From Paenalcaligenes niemegkensis (GTDB lineage: Bacteria; Pseudomonadota; Gammaproteobacteria; Burkholderiales; Burkholderiaceae_B), in NCBI RefSeq assembly GCF_022230885.1, contig NZ_JAKGCT010000004.1, positions 1,674,001 through 1,738,000 of the forward strand: 64,000 nucleotides of DNA, read 5' to 3'. The notes beneath the pieces are model-generated. The model had not been told where the DNA came from. It ran no database searches and was given only the letters and a program-made list of their open reading frames with translations. Positions within the stretch are counted from its first letter, which is position 1, and each line of letters starts with the position of its first letter. Shown piece after piece: positions 7,635 through 17,393 of the stretch. The translations under genes and the position numbers were made by a program.

Positions 7635-10214
7635 ATGGGTGCTATTCATGATGACATACGTGCGTGGTTGCACCGACAAGCCGACTGGATACAGGAGGCT
7701 GCGGACCGACTGTTAAAGAAAGGGCAGTTAGGTCGCGACGATCTTGCCGATTTATACGCACTTATCAAAACAGACGCGGGCCGAGCAGTTACGAAGACGC
7801 GCCCATTTCATGAGTTACTCAACGGTGTCGCCGCTGGGTCAGATGTGCGTCTACGCAGCGTCAGTCAGGTGATTGGTATTGAGAACCTTTCTCCCGCGCA
7901 TCCGCTGGTGTTTGGTGACGGCAATTTAACCGTCGTCTACGGAAATAACGGGTCAGGAAAGTCCGGCTATACCCGGCTGCTTAAGAAAGCGTCCGGCAAG
8001 CCCCGAGCGCAGTTGCTATACGCGAATGTTTTCGAAGCGGCGCCAGCAGAACAAAAGTGCCAGATCGAGTACGCCAGCCAAGGAGCGGTGAAGTCGTCGG
8101 AATGGCATGCTGGCGGAGCACCAATCGATGCGCTGATTGCACTGGATGTCTTCGACAGTGAAGAAGCCGGGTTCTACCTTCGCAGTGAAAGTAGTGCGTC
8201 TTATACGCCACCGCTTGTCGCGATGTTCGTCGCACTAGCTGCGGCGTGTGATGATGTGAAGCGGCTTCTTGAGGAGGATCAGGACCGAGACATTTCGGCC
8301 CTGCCCGTATCGCCGGCAGAGCACGTTGCTTCGGAGGCAGTACAGAGCTACAACAGCCTAAAGGCTACGATCGACGCCAAAGCCATGGAGGCCCTTGTAC
8401 GTTGGTCGGATGAAGATGCTGCGCAACTGCACAGTCTGGGGGAAAGGTTAAATGCCACAGATCCTGCAGGTTTGGCCCAGACTAAGCGAAACGCCGAGCT
8501 CGCAACCCGTCGCATCGTCGAGAAGATACTCCAAGCTGCGGCGGCCTACAGCACGGACGCGCTAGTGGCAATTCGAGGCCTGCGGCAGACTGCAAATATC
8601 GCCAGGAAAGCTGCTATCGATGCCGCCCAGGTTAATTCTGCCAAACTGGACGGGGTTGGTGAAGACTCATGGCGCGCGATGTGGGCTGCTGCGCGCGCCT
8701 ACTCCCAATTGTCATATCCTAATCGGGACTTCCCCGTTACGGAAGAAGCACGGTGTGTGCTCTGCCACCAACCCTTGGATGAAGAGGCAGCACACCGCCT
8801 TCAAGAGTTTGAAACTTTTGTCCAAGGTGAAGTTGAAGCGACGGCCGCACGGGCACAAAAGTCGTACCACGACGCCCTGAAGGCGTTGCCAGAACCTGTT
8901 CCAGCAGAAGTCTACTGTGCGCAACTCCAGACCGCCGGTCTTACCGACCCAGGGTGGGCAGCATACTTAGAAGCTTACTGGAAGGCCATAGCGGTAGCGC
9001 GCCAGGCATTAATAACACACGAGCTAACTGAGGCCGTGCAGCCGGCACAAGATAGCGAAGATGCGTGCACGAAGCTCACAATCTTTGCAAAGGCTCTTGA
9101 GGCAGAAGCGTTGCAGTTGGACAAAGACGCAAAAGACTTCGATCGAGACTTGGCGAAGCGGCAGAAAACTGCGTTGGAAGGCAAGCATTGGGTCTGCCAA
9201 CAAGCAGAAGCGGTGCGCAATGAAGTAGCTCGTTTAAAGCGCGTGCAAGCTCTTGAAAAACTCAAAGCGTTGGCACATTCGCGCCCGGTGACCACGCAGG
9301 CTGGCGTCGTGGCGGAGCAGGCCATCACCCAGGCGTACGTTGCCAGATTCAACGCAGAGCTTAAGAAGCTCGGTGCAGGCCGCATTCAGGTAGAACTCGT
9401 GAAGTCCAAGATGGAGAAAGGTAGTGCAAAGCACCGCCTTCAGTTGAAGTCGGCCAAGGGAAAACAGCCGCTCGAGCTAGTTCTAAGCGAGGGTGAGCGC
9501 CGCATCATTGCGCTGGCGGCATTCTTGGCAGATGTGTGTGAAAAGCCGTTTCCTGCTCCATTTGTGTTCGATGACCCGATTTCTTCGCTGGATCATGACT
9601 ACGAATGGGCAGTGGCAACGCGACTGGGAGAGTTGGCGAAGACTCGACAAGTCATCGTCTTCACGCACCGCCTGTCCCTTTATGGTGCGATGGAGGACAT
9701 CGCGAAGAAGATCGGCGAACCCGTCAAGGGAAAGAACTTCTTCCAGACATGTATTGAGACCTATGCTGGCAAGGCTGGACAGCCCGTGCATCAGGCAACT
9801 TGGAACGCCAATACCACGGCTGCGAACAATCTGCTGATCGAACGGCTGAACGCGGCAGCGCGTGCCGGCAAAGAAGGTGGAGGCGACGAGTATCGAGATA
9901 GGGCGCAAGGTATATGCAGCGATTTCCGAAAGTTGCTTGAGCGCACAGTAGAAGATGACCTCATTTATGCCATAGTGAAACGACATAGACGAAGCGTGAC
10001 GACGGACAATAAGCTGGCCGCGCTGCCTATTATCGAGACGGGAGATTGCGATTTGATCGATCGCCTCATGACGAAGTATTCCTACTATGAACACAGTCAG
10101 TCTGATGAGGTCCCTGTGCCAATACCGGAAGAGGCAGAATTACGAGCCGATTTGGAGGAATTGAAGCAATGGCGAAAAGACTTTGGGGAACGGCGCAAAG
10201 TAGTTCTGGCATAG
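7635..10214 (+). CDS. SMC/Rad50-like AAA ATPase with CxxC hook (candidate defence protein)
   Basis: An 859-aa protein, alone on the plus strand amid minus-strand conjugation genes. Layout: a small helical N-terminal domain (IRAWLHRQADWIQEAADRLL); Walker A GNNGSGKS at 103-110; a long helical middle with CVLCHQPLDEEAAHRLQEF near residue 374, a Rad50 zinc-hook-like CxxC at the turn of a coiled coil; an ABC signature LSEGERR near 617; Walker B FVFDDPISSLDHDYE near 645; an H-loop FTHRLSL; and a C-terminal module ending TKYSYYEHSQSDEVPVPIPE. Proteins of this build include RloC/PrrC-type anticodon nucleases and other stand-alone defence ATPases. I see no HEPN R-x4-H motif, so the effector is not identified. 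The start follows TTGAGGAATTACG. Confidence 0.75.
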   Translation: MGAIHDDIRAWLHRQADWIQEAADRLLKKGQLGRDDLADLYALIKTDAGRAVTKTRPFHELLNGVAAGSDVRLRSVSQVIGIENLSPAHPLVFGDGNLTVVYGNNGSGKSGYTRLLKKASGKPRAQLLYANVFEAAPAEQKCQIEYASQGAVKSSEWHAGGAPIDALIALDVFDSEEAGFYLRSESSASYTPPLVAMFVALAAACDDVKRLLEEDQDRDISALPVSPAEHVASEAVQSYNSLKATIDAKAMEALVRWSDEDAAQLHSLGERLNATDPAGLAQTKRNAELATRRIVEKILQAAAAYSTDALVAIRGLRQTANIARKAAIDAAQVNSAKLDGVGEDSWRAMWAAARAYSQLSYPNRDFPVTEEARCVLCHQPLDEEAAHRLQEFETFVQGEVEATAARAQKSYHDALKALPEPVPAEVYCAQLQTAGLTDPGWAAYLEAYWKAIAVARQALITHELTEAVQPAQDSEDACTKLTIFAKALEAEALQLDKDAKDFDRDLAKRQKTALEGKHWVCQQAEAVRNEVARLKRVQALEKLKALAHSRPVTTQAGVVAEQAITQAYVARFNAELKKLGAGRIQVELVKSKMEKGSAKHRLQLKSAKGKQPLELVLSEGERRIIALAAFLADVCEKPFPAPFVFDDPISSLDHDYEWAVATRLGELAKTRQVIVFTHRLSLYGAMEDIAKKIGEPVKGKNFFQTCIETYAGKAGQPVHQATWNANTTAANNLLIERLNAAARAGKEGGGDEYRDRAQGICSDFRKLLERTVEDDLIYAIVKRHRRSVTTDNKLAALPIIETGDCDLIDRLMTKYSYYEHSQSDEVPVPIPEEAELRADLEELKQWRKDFGERRKVVLA

Positions 10215-10720
10215 TTCTCGAGGCATAATCACCGTGCCATGCTCGCTGAGTTCACGCGTTCGGCATCGTTGGGTGATACAAGAACCTAATCATGCTCGGC
10301 GCGGGGTACGCATCGCAGGTAAGGTTGTTCAGACAGCCGGGCAGATATGTCGGCAATCTTGCAGCGAGAACAGTCCTTCGAGGCCCAGTACAACAAGCAG
10401 ATCGTGAATTGCGTACGCGAGCTCCCAGTAGACGTACGGGCCAAGGTTGCTATTCGAAGAATAGTGCGGTGCATTTTAGAGTTGATCACCGAGTCCAAGT
10501 CGACTTGGGAAGAAGTTCGTTAGAGAAATCTCCTTCACGTGGGCAATTGGGATTACATGATCAATTAGCTCCATGCGATCAGGTTTGTGCGACGTCTGCT
10601 TAGGGTCGTTTCTGCCTGATTCTCCAGTCAGTGCCCGCCAGATCAAATCGGAGCCAATATAAGTATGAATTAGGCTATTTCGCTGTGTTATTGCTAGAGT
10701 TTCCTTAACCGACATAACAA
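10215..10720. other. Gene-free stretch between ATPase cargo and VirB4 gene
   Basis: About 500 bases with only short frames lacking ribosome sites or motifs (for example the minus frame 10476-10742, which overlaps the VirB4 3' end). I see no gene, mobile-element end or clear terminator. It is the right boundary of the ATPase cargo. Confidence 0.5.
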
Positions 10721-13612
10721 TCAGTCCTGTATGGGTCCCCATGCCAGAGAATCAATTCCCCGAGCCCGATCAATCTTTTCAGACATCTTAAACGCTGCGT
10801 CCAGTTCGCTGATACCGAACTGCTGCATCAGCTGGTAGCGCTCTGCCTTCTCCTCCGGCTCCGTCTGGGCCAGGGCCAGATAGAGACTCGGTGGTACGGC
10901 TCGAAACAGCACCTCCATGTTCTTAGACAGAATCACGCCTTCGGTGAATTTACCGGCCTCCTTGCGTGCCGACAGCATCAACGCCTTCTGCGCTGGCGAT
11001 AGTTCGCGAAAGCGCGCGATCTTCTCCACTTCATCAGGCGGCATCGACAGGCAGATCCACCACTCGATCATATTGAGCATGGGCTCGGCGGCTTTGGGCA
11101 GGTCATCCACGTTTTGCGTGGCCAGCCAGAACCAGGCCCCCAATTTCCGCCACATCTTCGTAATCTTAACCACGTAGGGTGCCAACAGCGGGTTCTTGGT
11201 AATGATATGGCCCTCATCGGTAACGTTGATGATCGGGCGTCCCAGAAATTGATCCCGCTCGGCGATATTGTTGACCGTACTGATCAGCGAAATGTAGGCA
11301 ATGGAAAGCTGCGCGTTGTAGCCCTCGCGGGCGTAGGTCGCCAGATCAACCAGGGTAATGTCGGCTTCGGGCCAGGGCGTGCCGGGCCGATCGAACATTT
11401 CACCATCGGAGCCCTGGCAGAACATGTCCATGGCGTCAGCCATCTCCAGCAGCCTGGCGCGTCGCATTTCGGGCAATGTGCTGTCCTGGCCGCGTTCACG
11501 TAGCGCATCGCGCACGTCGCGTGTCAATACGGTGCGCTGCTCGCCATCTTCGCTGTGGCAAAGCCGAGCGGCGTCCAGGATGCACTGACGTATCAACGAG
11601 CGATCCGCCCGCGTCATACGGGCTTCTTCCTTGTCCTCACCGCCCGTAATCATCAATCGAGCGGTGATTTCCAGTTCGCCCAGTACGTCGCGCTGTTCAT
11701 CCGCACCGGCCTCCTCAATGCCATCAGCGGTCGGCTCACCATCAAGGGCGTCCGCATCCAGCGTCTGTACGTCGCTGGGCGTCTCGATCAGGCGCCGGGC
11801 ATCTGAGAACGGTGCCAGACTAATGCCAGCACCGGGCGAGAGTTTGACGCGGTGGACCGTGAGACCCAGCCTCTTGGCGAAGTCGCTGAACAAGCCGAAG
11901 GAATTGCCAGCCTCCACAATAAACAGCCTTGGCCGGTAGATGGCCGTGACCTGATTAAGCAGGTTGTTCAAAGTAGCCGATTTGCCTGACCCTGTCGGGC
12001 CGAACAGGAACAGGTGGGCATTCATCTGCCGATCCCAGCGGTTCAAGGGATCGAAGGTAATGGGTCCGCCGCCTCGGTTAAAGAAGGTAATGCCGGGATG
12101 TCCCGTGCCTTGGCTGCGACCCCACACTGGCGCAAGATTGGCCGCATGCTGGGCGAACATCAGTTGCGTGTACCATTGCTTACGGTCTTGCGAGGGGTTG
12201 TAAGCGCACGGCAACCATCGCAAATAGGTGCTCAGCGGTGCCACCTCATCTTCTTCGCGTACCGGCTGCAATCCCGCGTTAAGCATCACGTTCGCCAGTT
12301 GCAGGCCACGGTGATCAAGTTCTGCCTCATCACGGCCACGCAGGTAAAAGGCCAGACTGCCTCGGTAGAGTTTGTGGGCGCTACCAATCAGAGACCGGGC
12401 TTCCTGCACATCCCGCAGAGTCTGCTCCGAGGCCAGGGTCTCGCCCACTGCCTTCTTGGCCAGGTGGTTCAGGTGCGTCTCCAGCACATCCTGTGGGGTG
12501 GCGATCACGGTTAAACACATCACAGTGTCTTCGGGCATCTGGTCAAACAAGGTGTTGATCGCATCGCCCTTGCGGGTCTCGCCCGTCAGGTGTCCCGTTG
12601 TCGGCGGCGTGCGCAAACGATCGGTGACCATGACCCGGTGCGGCATACCGTCAAAGTGCCACAGCCCGTGCGCCACATCCGAGCGCGGCTGGCCGAAGAA
12701 CAATCGTTGGCTGAAGTCCCGACCGCTGGCCAACTCGATTTCGTCGGGCTCTTGCGTTGGCGGATAGGCGGTCAGTTGGTAAAAGCGCGCGCGGTCCTCG
12801 ACCGTGGGCCCCAGTAGCCGAGGCTGGGGGTTGAACCAGCGCAGCAGCCAGTCGTGGATCTGCGGCGCATCCAGGCGGTGGGCCTGAATACCCGCATTGC
12901 TCAAGCCACCGGCTAGCCGGTCGCACACGATGTTCAGCGCCTGTGCGGGCGTCTGGCCGCGCCGTGCGGTTTGCCCCGTGACGCGGCGATAGACCACCAT
13001 GCGCACACGGCGGCTTTGGCCGCGCCAGGGCAAACGAGTGACGACCGTGTCCTCGAACAACCCACCAGGCTTGGCCACCGCCCGCAGGTGGTGAGCGAAA
13101 AAACGCAAATAAAACGCGGTAAACGGAGTGCCTTGCGCACGCGGCTGCACGTAACCCTGCAAGGTCTTGAGGTACTCATCAAAGCTGGTTTCATCCTGGG
13201 CGTAGAGCTGCAGCACCCACGGGTTCTCGTCCAGTTCGTCAAAGCTGTCCTGCAAGGCGTTCTCCAACGCATCGCGCGCCTGTGCCAGCCAGGCGGCCTC
13301 CCGGCCTTCAGTGCCCAGCGGAATCAACTCAAAGAAGGCGGCCACCGATTGGCCATCCTCCAACAACATGCAGCGACTGTCGGGCAGATACTCCGCCCAC
13401 GGCAGCAGTTCGACAAAGGACGGCGCCACGCTGTACAACGCCTCTTCGTCCGCCTGTGTCGCGGGCCGGTTGCCTTGGACCGCCCCACCCGGCTCGGAAA
13501 TCCCTGCCTCGCTCAGAGTCTGAATATGGCGCTGCCAGCCATCGGACTGATCGGTGTTGGCAACCTCGTCATCAGGGCTGGCACGCTTAAGCCAGGGAAA
13601 ACGCCATGCCAT
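10721..13612 (-). CDS. Conjugative transfer ATPase, VirB4/TraC-like, TIGR03744 (PFL_4706) family
   Basis: A 963-aa cytoplasmic ATPase that powers assembly of the GI-type mating channel. Walker A is GPTGSGKSATLNNLL; the Walker B/DE region is INVTDEGHIITKN, followed by a WLATQNVDDLP motif III. The N-terminal half is the TraC/VirB4 domain. Length and order match TIGR03744. Its start codon overlaps the stop of the upstream lipoprotein gene (TAATG), showing translational coupling. Intact. Confidence 0.93.
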   Translation of the reverse strand: MAWRFPWLKRASPDDEVANTDQSDGWQRHIQTLSEAGISEPGGAVQGNRPATQADEEALYSVAPSFVELLPWAEYLPDSRCMLLEDGQSVAAFFELIPLGTEGREAAWLAQARDALENALQDSFDELDENPWVLQLYAQDETSFDEYLKTLQGYVQPRAQGTPFTAFYLRFFAHHLRAVAKPGGLFEDTVVTRLPWRGQSRRVRMVVYRRVTGQTARRGQTPAQALNIVCDRLAGGLSNAGIQAHRLDAPQIHDWLLRWFNPQPRLLGPTVEDRARFYQLTAYPPTQEPDEIELASGRDFSQRLFFGQPRSDVAHGLWHFDGMPHRVMVTDRLRTPPTTGHLTGETRKGDAINTLFDQMPEDTVMCLTVIATPQDVLETHLNHLAKKAVGETLASEQTLRDVQEARSLIGSAHKLYRGSLAFYLRGRDEAELDHRGLQLANVMLNAGLQPVREEDEVAPLSTYLRWLPCAYNPSQDRKQWYTQLMFAQHAANLAPVWGRSQGTGHPGITFFNRGGGPITFDPLNRWDRQMNAHLFLFGPTGSGKSATLNNLLNQVTAIYRPRLFIVEAGNSFGLFSDFAKRLGLTVHRVKLSPGAGISLAPFSDARRLIETPSDVQTLDADALDGEPTADGIEEAGADEQRDVLGELEITARLMITGGEDKEEARMTRADRSLIRQCILDAARLCHSEDGEQRTVLTRDVRDALRERGQDSTLPEMRRARLLEMADAMDMFCQGSDGEMFDRPGTPWPEADITLVDLATYAREGYNAQLSIAYISLISTVNNIAERDQFLGRPIINVTDEGHIITKNPLLAPYVVKITKMWRKLGAWFWLATQNVDDLPKAAEPMLNMIEWWICLSMPPDEVEKIARFRELSPAQKALMLSARKEAGKFTEGVILSKNMEVLFRAVPPSLYLALAQTEPEEKAERYQLMQQFGISELDAAFKMSEKIDRARGIDSLAWGPIQD

Positions 13613-14046
13613 TAATAGGCCTCCACGCGCTCGCCCGGCATGGCGTACTGCACCCGCTGATACAGCGGGAAGACGGTGCTGTAGCCTGGTACCGGAACCG
13701 GGTCGGTGCCCGCCAGGTGCGGGAACACGTACATCACAAGGTCCGGATTGGGCAGGCGATGAAACTGACGTTGTATTTCATTGGCGGCGGTGCGGGTGTA
13801 GCTGGCCTGTTCCATCGGAGCAGCGTGCACATCAGCCTCAGTCAGTGGTCTGCGCAGGCTTTGACGCACGTCGAGCAACTGGCGGCGGGCTACCTGGCCG
13901 CTACCGCCCTCACCCGCTTCGGTATGCCAGATATCCTGCATGGTGCGATCGCCATGTGGCAGCAACTCGTCCTTGTGAGTGGCGCATCCGGCGAGCGTAG
14001 CTGCTGTAACGATCAGCAGCAGAGGCTTAATCAAGTTCAAGCGCAT
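13612..14046 (-). CDS. Conjugative transfer lipoprotein, TIGR03751 family
   Basis: A 144-aa outer-membrane-type lipoprotein. The signal peptide ends in the lipobox LAGC (MRLNLIKPLLLIVTAATLAGC), and the mature part contains NEIQRQFHRLPNPDLVMYVF, typical of TIGR03751. It likely contributes to the channel core, in the place of a VirB7/TraV-like lipoprotein. It overlaps the previous gene by about 20 bases and the VirB4 gene by one. Confidence 0.9.
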   Translation of the reverse strand: MRLNLIKPLLLIVTAATLAGCATHKDELLPHGDRTMQDIWHTEAGEGGSGQVARRQLLDVRQSLRRPLTEADVHAAPMEQASYTRTAANEIQRQFHRLPNPDLVMYVFPHLAGTDPVPVPGYSTVFPLYQRVQYAMPGERVEAY

Positions 14047-15412
14047 GGGCTTCTCCTATACGGTGATCGACCCGGCGGCCTTCAGGTTCGTAGTCGATAG
14101 CGAGTGGCTTCTCCAGATGGACGGCCACCTTGGCCCCAGGCTGTACATACACAGCGGCGAAGGCCTGGCCGTAGAGTTTATTCACCCACTGCGACATGTC
14201 CCGCACGCCACCGGCCAGAATCTGGCCCATGGCCTCGTTGCCGCTGATGCCTGTCGTGCCCATCGATCCGTCCGCCCCCACGTATGACGTCCGACCGCTG
14301 CCCGAATCAATAAGCGACGCGGCGCCCGCGCCAGCGGCGGTGATGAGCGCTTGGGTGCTCAAGTATTGCTGGGCGTTGCTGCGCCGATCGCCCGACACGC
14401 AAGGAATGCCGTAGGGATCGCTGATCCACCCCAGGCCATCCTCTTGGTTGTTGCGCTGATTGCTGCGCTCACTGTCCTCAGGGATAGTGCGGATCGTGCC
14501 GTCATGAAATACAAACGTGATGCTGCGCACCTGGCCGCGTACACATGACAGCGTCCAGTCGCCCGAGGCGGTTCCGCTAAAAACAGCCCCCGCCACATCC
14601 GGAATGTCGATGCCGTTGGCCGTGAGGTTATCCGGGCCGACGATGACTTTGAAGGGATACGGATCGTTGACCGTACCGTCAATGGGCACACGGCCAATGA
14701 GTGCCGTCATCGCCACCGAACCCATCAGGGTGGAATTGGTCGGCACCGTATAGACCGCCTTGGCGGTGCTAACCCCTGCGGCATTGGCCACGCGGCCGAC
14801 AGTAGTATCCAGTGTCTTTTGCGCGGGACCGAAACTCGTTGGAAAACTCAAGCTACTGCTGCGGTTGCGCCCATCGTCTTGTTGGGCATCATCCGGTTCA
14901 ACCCAGCGGATATCAGCGCCTGCCCCAAGGCCATCGGCATCGCCCTCGCGCAGACCCAGCCCTACGGGCAGATCGGCATTACCCAGGTTCTCCAGACGAC
15001 GCTGCAGATCCTGCAGCAAACCTTCGCTCTGTTGACGTTCGTTGGCAAGCTGAGCCTGGTCGCGCCGCAGACTGGTGCGCTCGGACTCCAGTGCGGAACT
15101 GATGCGCTGGTCGATGGCGGTCTCGCGCTGGCGCAGGCGCGCGTTCTCGCTGCGTTGCGTCTTGTTATCGGCCTGCGCCGTTTGCAGCTCGGTGCGCATC
15201 TGCTTGACCTGCGCCACGAGCGTTGCCACGGTGTCGTGCGGGGTATCGCCTTCAATGCCCAGCGCCTGCATTTCCTCGGGCGTGAGTTGGCTGCCAGAAC
15301 CCGCAGCGCCTGAACCGATCGTGTCGCCACCGGATAGCAGACGGATACCTGCAAAAAGTACCAGTAGAGCCACCGGAATCATCAGCCACTTCAGAAGTCC
15401 GTTACTGCGCAT
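14027..15412 (-). CDS. Conjugation protein, TIGR03752 (PFL_4705) family, TraB/VirB10-like
   Basis: A 461-aa protein with one N-terminal membrane anchor (about residues 10-27), a coiled coil (about residues 60-150, rich in Q, R and L), then a C-terminal beta-rich domain (SLSFPTSFGPAQKTLDTT onward). This is the layout of TraB/VirB10-like proteins spanning the envelope. The ATG at 15412 (MRSNGLLKWL) matches the family; the frame extends to 15511 into the upstream gene. It overlaps the TIGR03749 gene by about 11 bases. Confidence 0.9.
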   Translation of the reverse strand: MRSNGLLKWLMIPVALLVLFAGIRLLSGGDTIGSGAAGSGSQLTPEEMQALGIEGDTPHDTVATLVAQVKQMRTELQTAQADNKTQRSENARLRQRETAIDQRISSALESERTSLRRDQAQLANERQQSEGLLQDLQRRLENLGNADLPVGLGLREGDADGLGAGADIRWVEPDDAQQDDGRNRSSSLSFPTSFGPAQKTLDTTVGRVANAAGVSTAKAVYTVPTNSTLMGSVAMTALIGRVPIDGTVNDPYPFKVIVGPDNLTANGIDIPDVAGAVFSGTASGDWTLSCVRGQVRSITFVFHDGTIRTIPEDSERSNQRNNQEDGLGWISDPYGIPCVSGDRRSNAQQYLSTQALITAAGAGAASLIDSGSGRTSYVGADGSMGTTGISGNEAMGQILAGGVRDMSQWVNKLYGQAFAAVYVQPGAKVAVHLEKPLAIDYEPEGRRVDHRIGEAHALELD

Positions 15413-16310
15413 GGCCGTCTCCTTGCGCTTCTTGCGTGAGATGAGGCAGATGCACCGCTGGGTCGAAACGCTGAATGGCGGGCAGCAGCGATTGCGCCAG
15501 TCCATGTCCACGGGTTACCAAATACACGACCGTCGTGTCCTCGGGCGTACCGTGTGGGCCCAAGGTCGGGTGCTGGAAAGCGGCGGTAAGAAAATCGCCT
15601 TGCAGCGCACGCGGGTCTAGGTTCAGCCAGCCGCTGCTAGTGTTGGTCAGACGGACCGCTGTCACCCACTGATCCTCCAGCCGCCAGGACGCCAACGCGA
15701 CCGCGCGTACCGGTACGGTCGGCAGCAGCGTGTCCAGGTTCAGGTCGCCGCGCAGGTTCACGCGCATGATGCCGGGTACGGCCTCCATGGTACGCAGCGG
15801 TGCATACAGGTTTTGTGCGGCATGGCGCGTGAGCACCACAGGTACCGGGGTTTCGCGCCTCACTGCCGTGGCCGTGGCCGGGGCAGTCTGTTCGCCCGTG
15901 TCGTCACCCGCCGCCTGCTGGCCGTAGCGCTGGGGTGTAGAACTTCCCTTAACAATCCGCACCGGCTCCAGAGCAGGTTCGCCGTCATTGGCCGGTTGCG
16001 CGGCAATGTCCAGCAAAATCAGTTCCCCGGTATCCGCGTCTTGCAACTGCAAACGAGAGGGCTCAATGGACTCATTGGCGCGCAGGTAAACCGCGCCGCC
16101 GGCGCTTTGCACCCGCAGGCGCTCGCCTACGCTGGCGGGCACGCCAACACGCACGTTGCGGTCGATAAACACAATGCGCTCCTGGCCAACGACCAGTGGC
16201 ACGACCAGCGGCAGGCGCTCCCAGTGCAAGATTTCCACCGCCTGGGCAGGAATCGCCATCATCCAGACCAGCACGCCTAACCCAGCAAGAACTCGGTGTT
16301 TAAAGCTCAT
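15402..16310 (-). CDS. Conjugation protein, TIGR03749 (PFL_4704) family, TraK-like
   Basis: A 302-aa exported protein: a signal peptide (cleavage near MAIPAQA) followed by VEILHWERLPLVVPLVVGQE, characteristic of TIGR03749. The position between TIGR03746 and TIGR03752 corresponds to TraK/VirB9, a periplasmic secretin-like core component. It overlaps its neighbours at both ends, as expected in a tight operon. Intact. Confidence 0.9.
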   Translation of the reverse strand: MSFKHRVLAGLGVLVWMMAIPAQAVEILHWERLPLVVPLVVGQERIVFIDRNVRVGVPASVGERLRVQSAGGAVYLRANESIEPSRLQLQDADTGELILLDIAAQPANDGEPALEPVRIVKGSSTPQRYGQQAAGDDTGEQTAPATATAVRRETPVPVVLTRHAAQNLYAPLRTMEAVPGIMRVNLRGDLNLDTLLPTVPVRAVALASWRLEDQWVTAVRLTNTSSGWLNLDPRALQGDFLTAAFQHPTLGPHGTPEDTTVVYLVTRGHGLAQSLLPAIQRFDPAVHLPHLTQEAQGDGHAQ

Positions 16311-16987
16311 TGGGAATCTCCTTGCAGTCCCAGGCCGCTACGCGCGGGGGTTTCTGACGCTGGCACGGTAATTCGCTGCGGCGCACCGTCAAAGCAGTCC
16401 AGCACCAAGCCAAACGGATTACGGGCCGGGTCAACGTCTGCCCGCGCCACCTTGATGGGGTAACGCACCAGCGCCCGCTTGACTTGCTCGGAACCGTGGT
16501 ACTCGTCCGCGCTCAGGTCCAGCGTTACGACCCAGTCATCGTCAGAAATCATCCGCACGCGAGCGCTCGGGTTCTCGCCATAACCACGACCGGGGATTTC
16601 ATAGACGCCGCGCACGCGCTGACGCAGTTCGCCCGTGCTGCGGCGGTACTCAAAGTCGGCCTGCAAAAAGGCCCGGCAGGACGGCGTCAGATACGGCGAT
16701 AGGACATGCAGGTTGCGGGCGTAGTCCTCTTCGCCATTGGTCGGCCAACGGTTAAGCTGCTGGAACACATAAAAGGTGAAGGCATAAACCGACTCGGGCG
16801 GCACTTCCCACCACTTACGGGTACTGCCCGAGCGCAGGTCGGGCGGGACGTGAATGGTCAGATCGCGCGGGGCGCTCCACCAACCACCGCCCATAACCAG
16901 CGCCACCAGTAACAGCGCGACTGCGCCAATGCGCAGGGTTTTGATATGCGCCTGCAGGTGCGCAACTTCGTTTTTGAAGCGGCTCAT
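16307..16987 (-). CDS. Conjugation protein, TIGR03746 (PFL_4703) family, TraE/VirB5-8-like
   Basis: A 226-aa protein with one membrane anchor near the N-terminus (IGAVALLLVALVMGGGWW) and a periplasmic domain with VYAFTFYVFQQLNRWPTNGE, typical of TIGR03746. The likely role is an inner-membrane channel subunit like TraE. The start at 16987 (MSRFKNEVAHLQ) overlaps the stop of TIGR03750 by four bases. The open frame reaches 17278 across that gene and is not used. Confidence 0.9.
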   Translation of the reverse strand: MSRFKNEVAHLQAHIKTLRIGAVALLLVALVMGGGWWSAPRDLTIHVPPDLRSGSTRKWWEVPPESVYAFTFYVFQQLNRWPTNGEEDYARNLHVLSPYLTPSCRAFLQADFEYRRSTGELRQRVRGVYEIPGRGYGENPSARVRMISDDDWVVTLDLSADEYHGSEQVKRALVRYPIKVARADVDPARNPFGLVLDCFDGAPQRITVPASETPARSGLGLQGDSQ

Positions 16988-17382
16988 TGCACGGCCCTTC
17001 GGATTGTCCAATAGCCGGTGCGCGTGATCAGTACCTGGCCGCGCACCCAGCCTGCCAGCAACGGGTATGAGATCGTGATGCGCCATTGCAATTGCCGATA
17101 CAGCCAAGTGTCGGGCCTGCCGCGCTTCTTGCGGCGCAAAATGCCGCCACCGACGAACACGCCCAAGGCAATGCCCACGACAATGCAGGTCGGCGCCAGG
17201 GCAATGGTCGAGAAAACCCAGGACAACGGCGTCCCAATCAGCAACCCCACTGCGCCCGACAGACCGCAGCAAATCCACAGTTCATCCGCCGTCAAACCAC
17301 GCACCACAACCGGGTGGCGATTAAGACGATGCGGCAGAAACGACACGGTGCCATCGGCCCGAATATGCTGGTGCTCGGACAT
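16984..17382 (-). CDS. Conjugation protein, TIGR03750 family (TraL-like membrane protein)
   Basis: A 132-aa small membrane protein: soluble N-terminus (MSEHQHIRADGTVSFLPHRL), a hydrophobic hairpin of two transmembrane helices (about residues 40-85), then a basic tail with KKRGRPDTWLYRQLQW. It resembles VirB3/TraL. The ATG at 17382 is the family start. In this sequence the same frame is joined upstream to the TIGR03758 gene only because that gene has lost a base. Confidence 0.88.
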   Translation of the reverse strand: MSEHQHIRADGTVSFLPHRLNRHPVVVRGLTADELWICCGLSGAVGLLIGTPLSWVFSTIALAPTCIVVGIALGVFVGGGILRRKKRGRPDTWLYRQLQWRITISYPLLAGWVRGQVLITRTGYWTIRRAVQ

Positions 17383-17393
17383 GGGCCGTTTCC

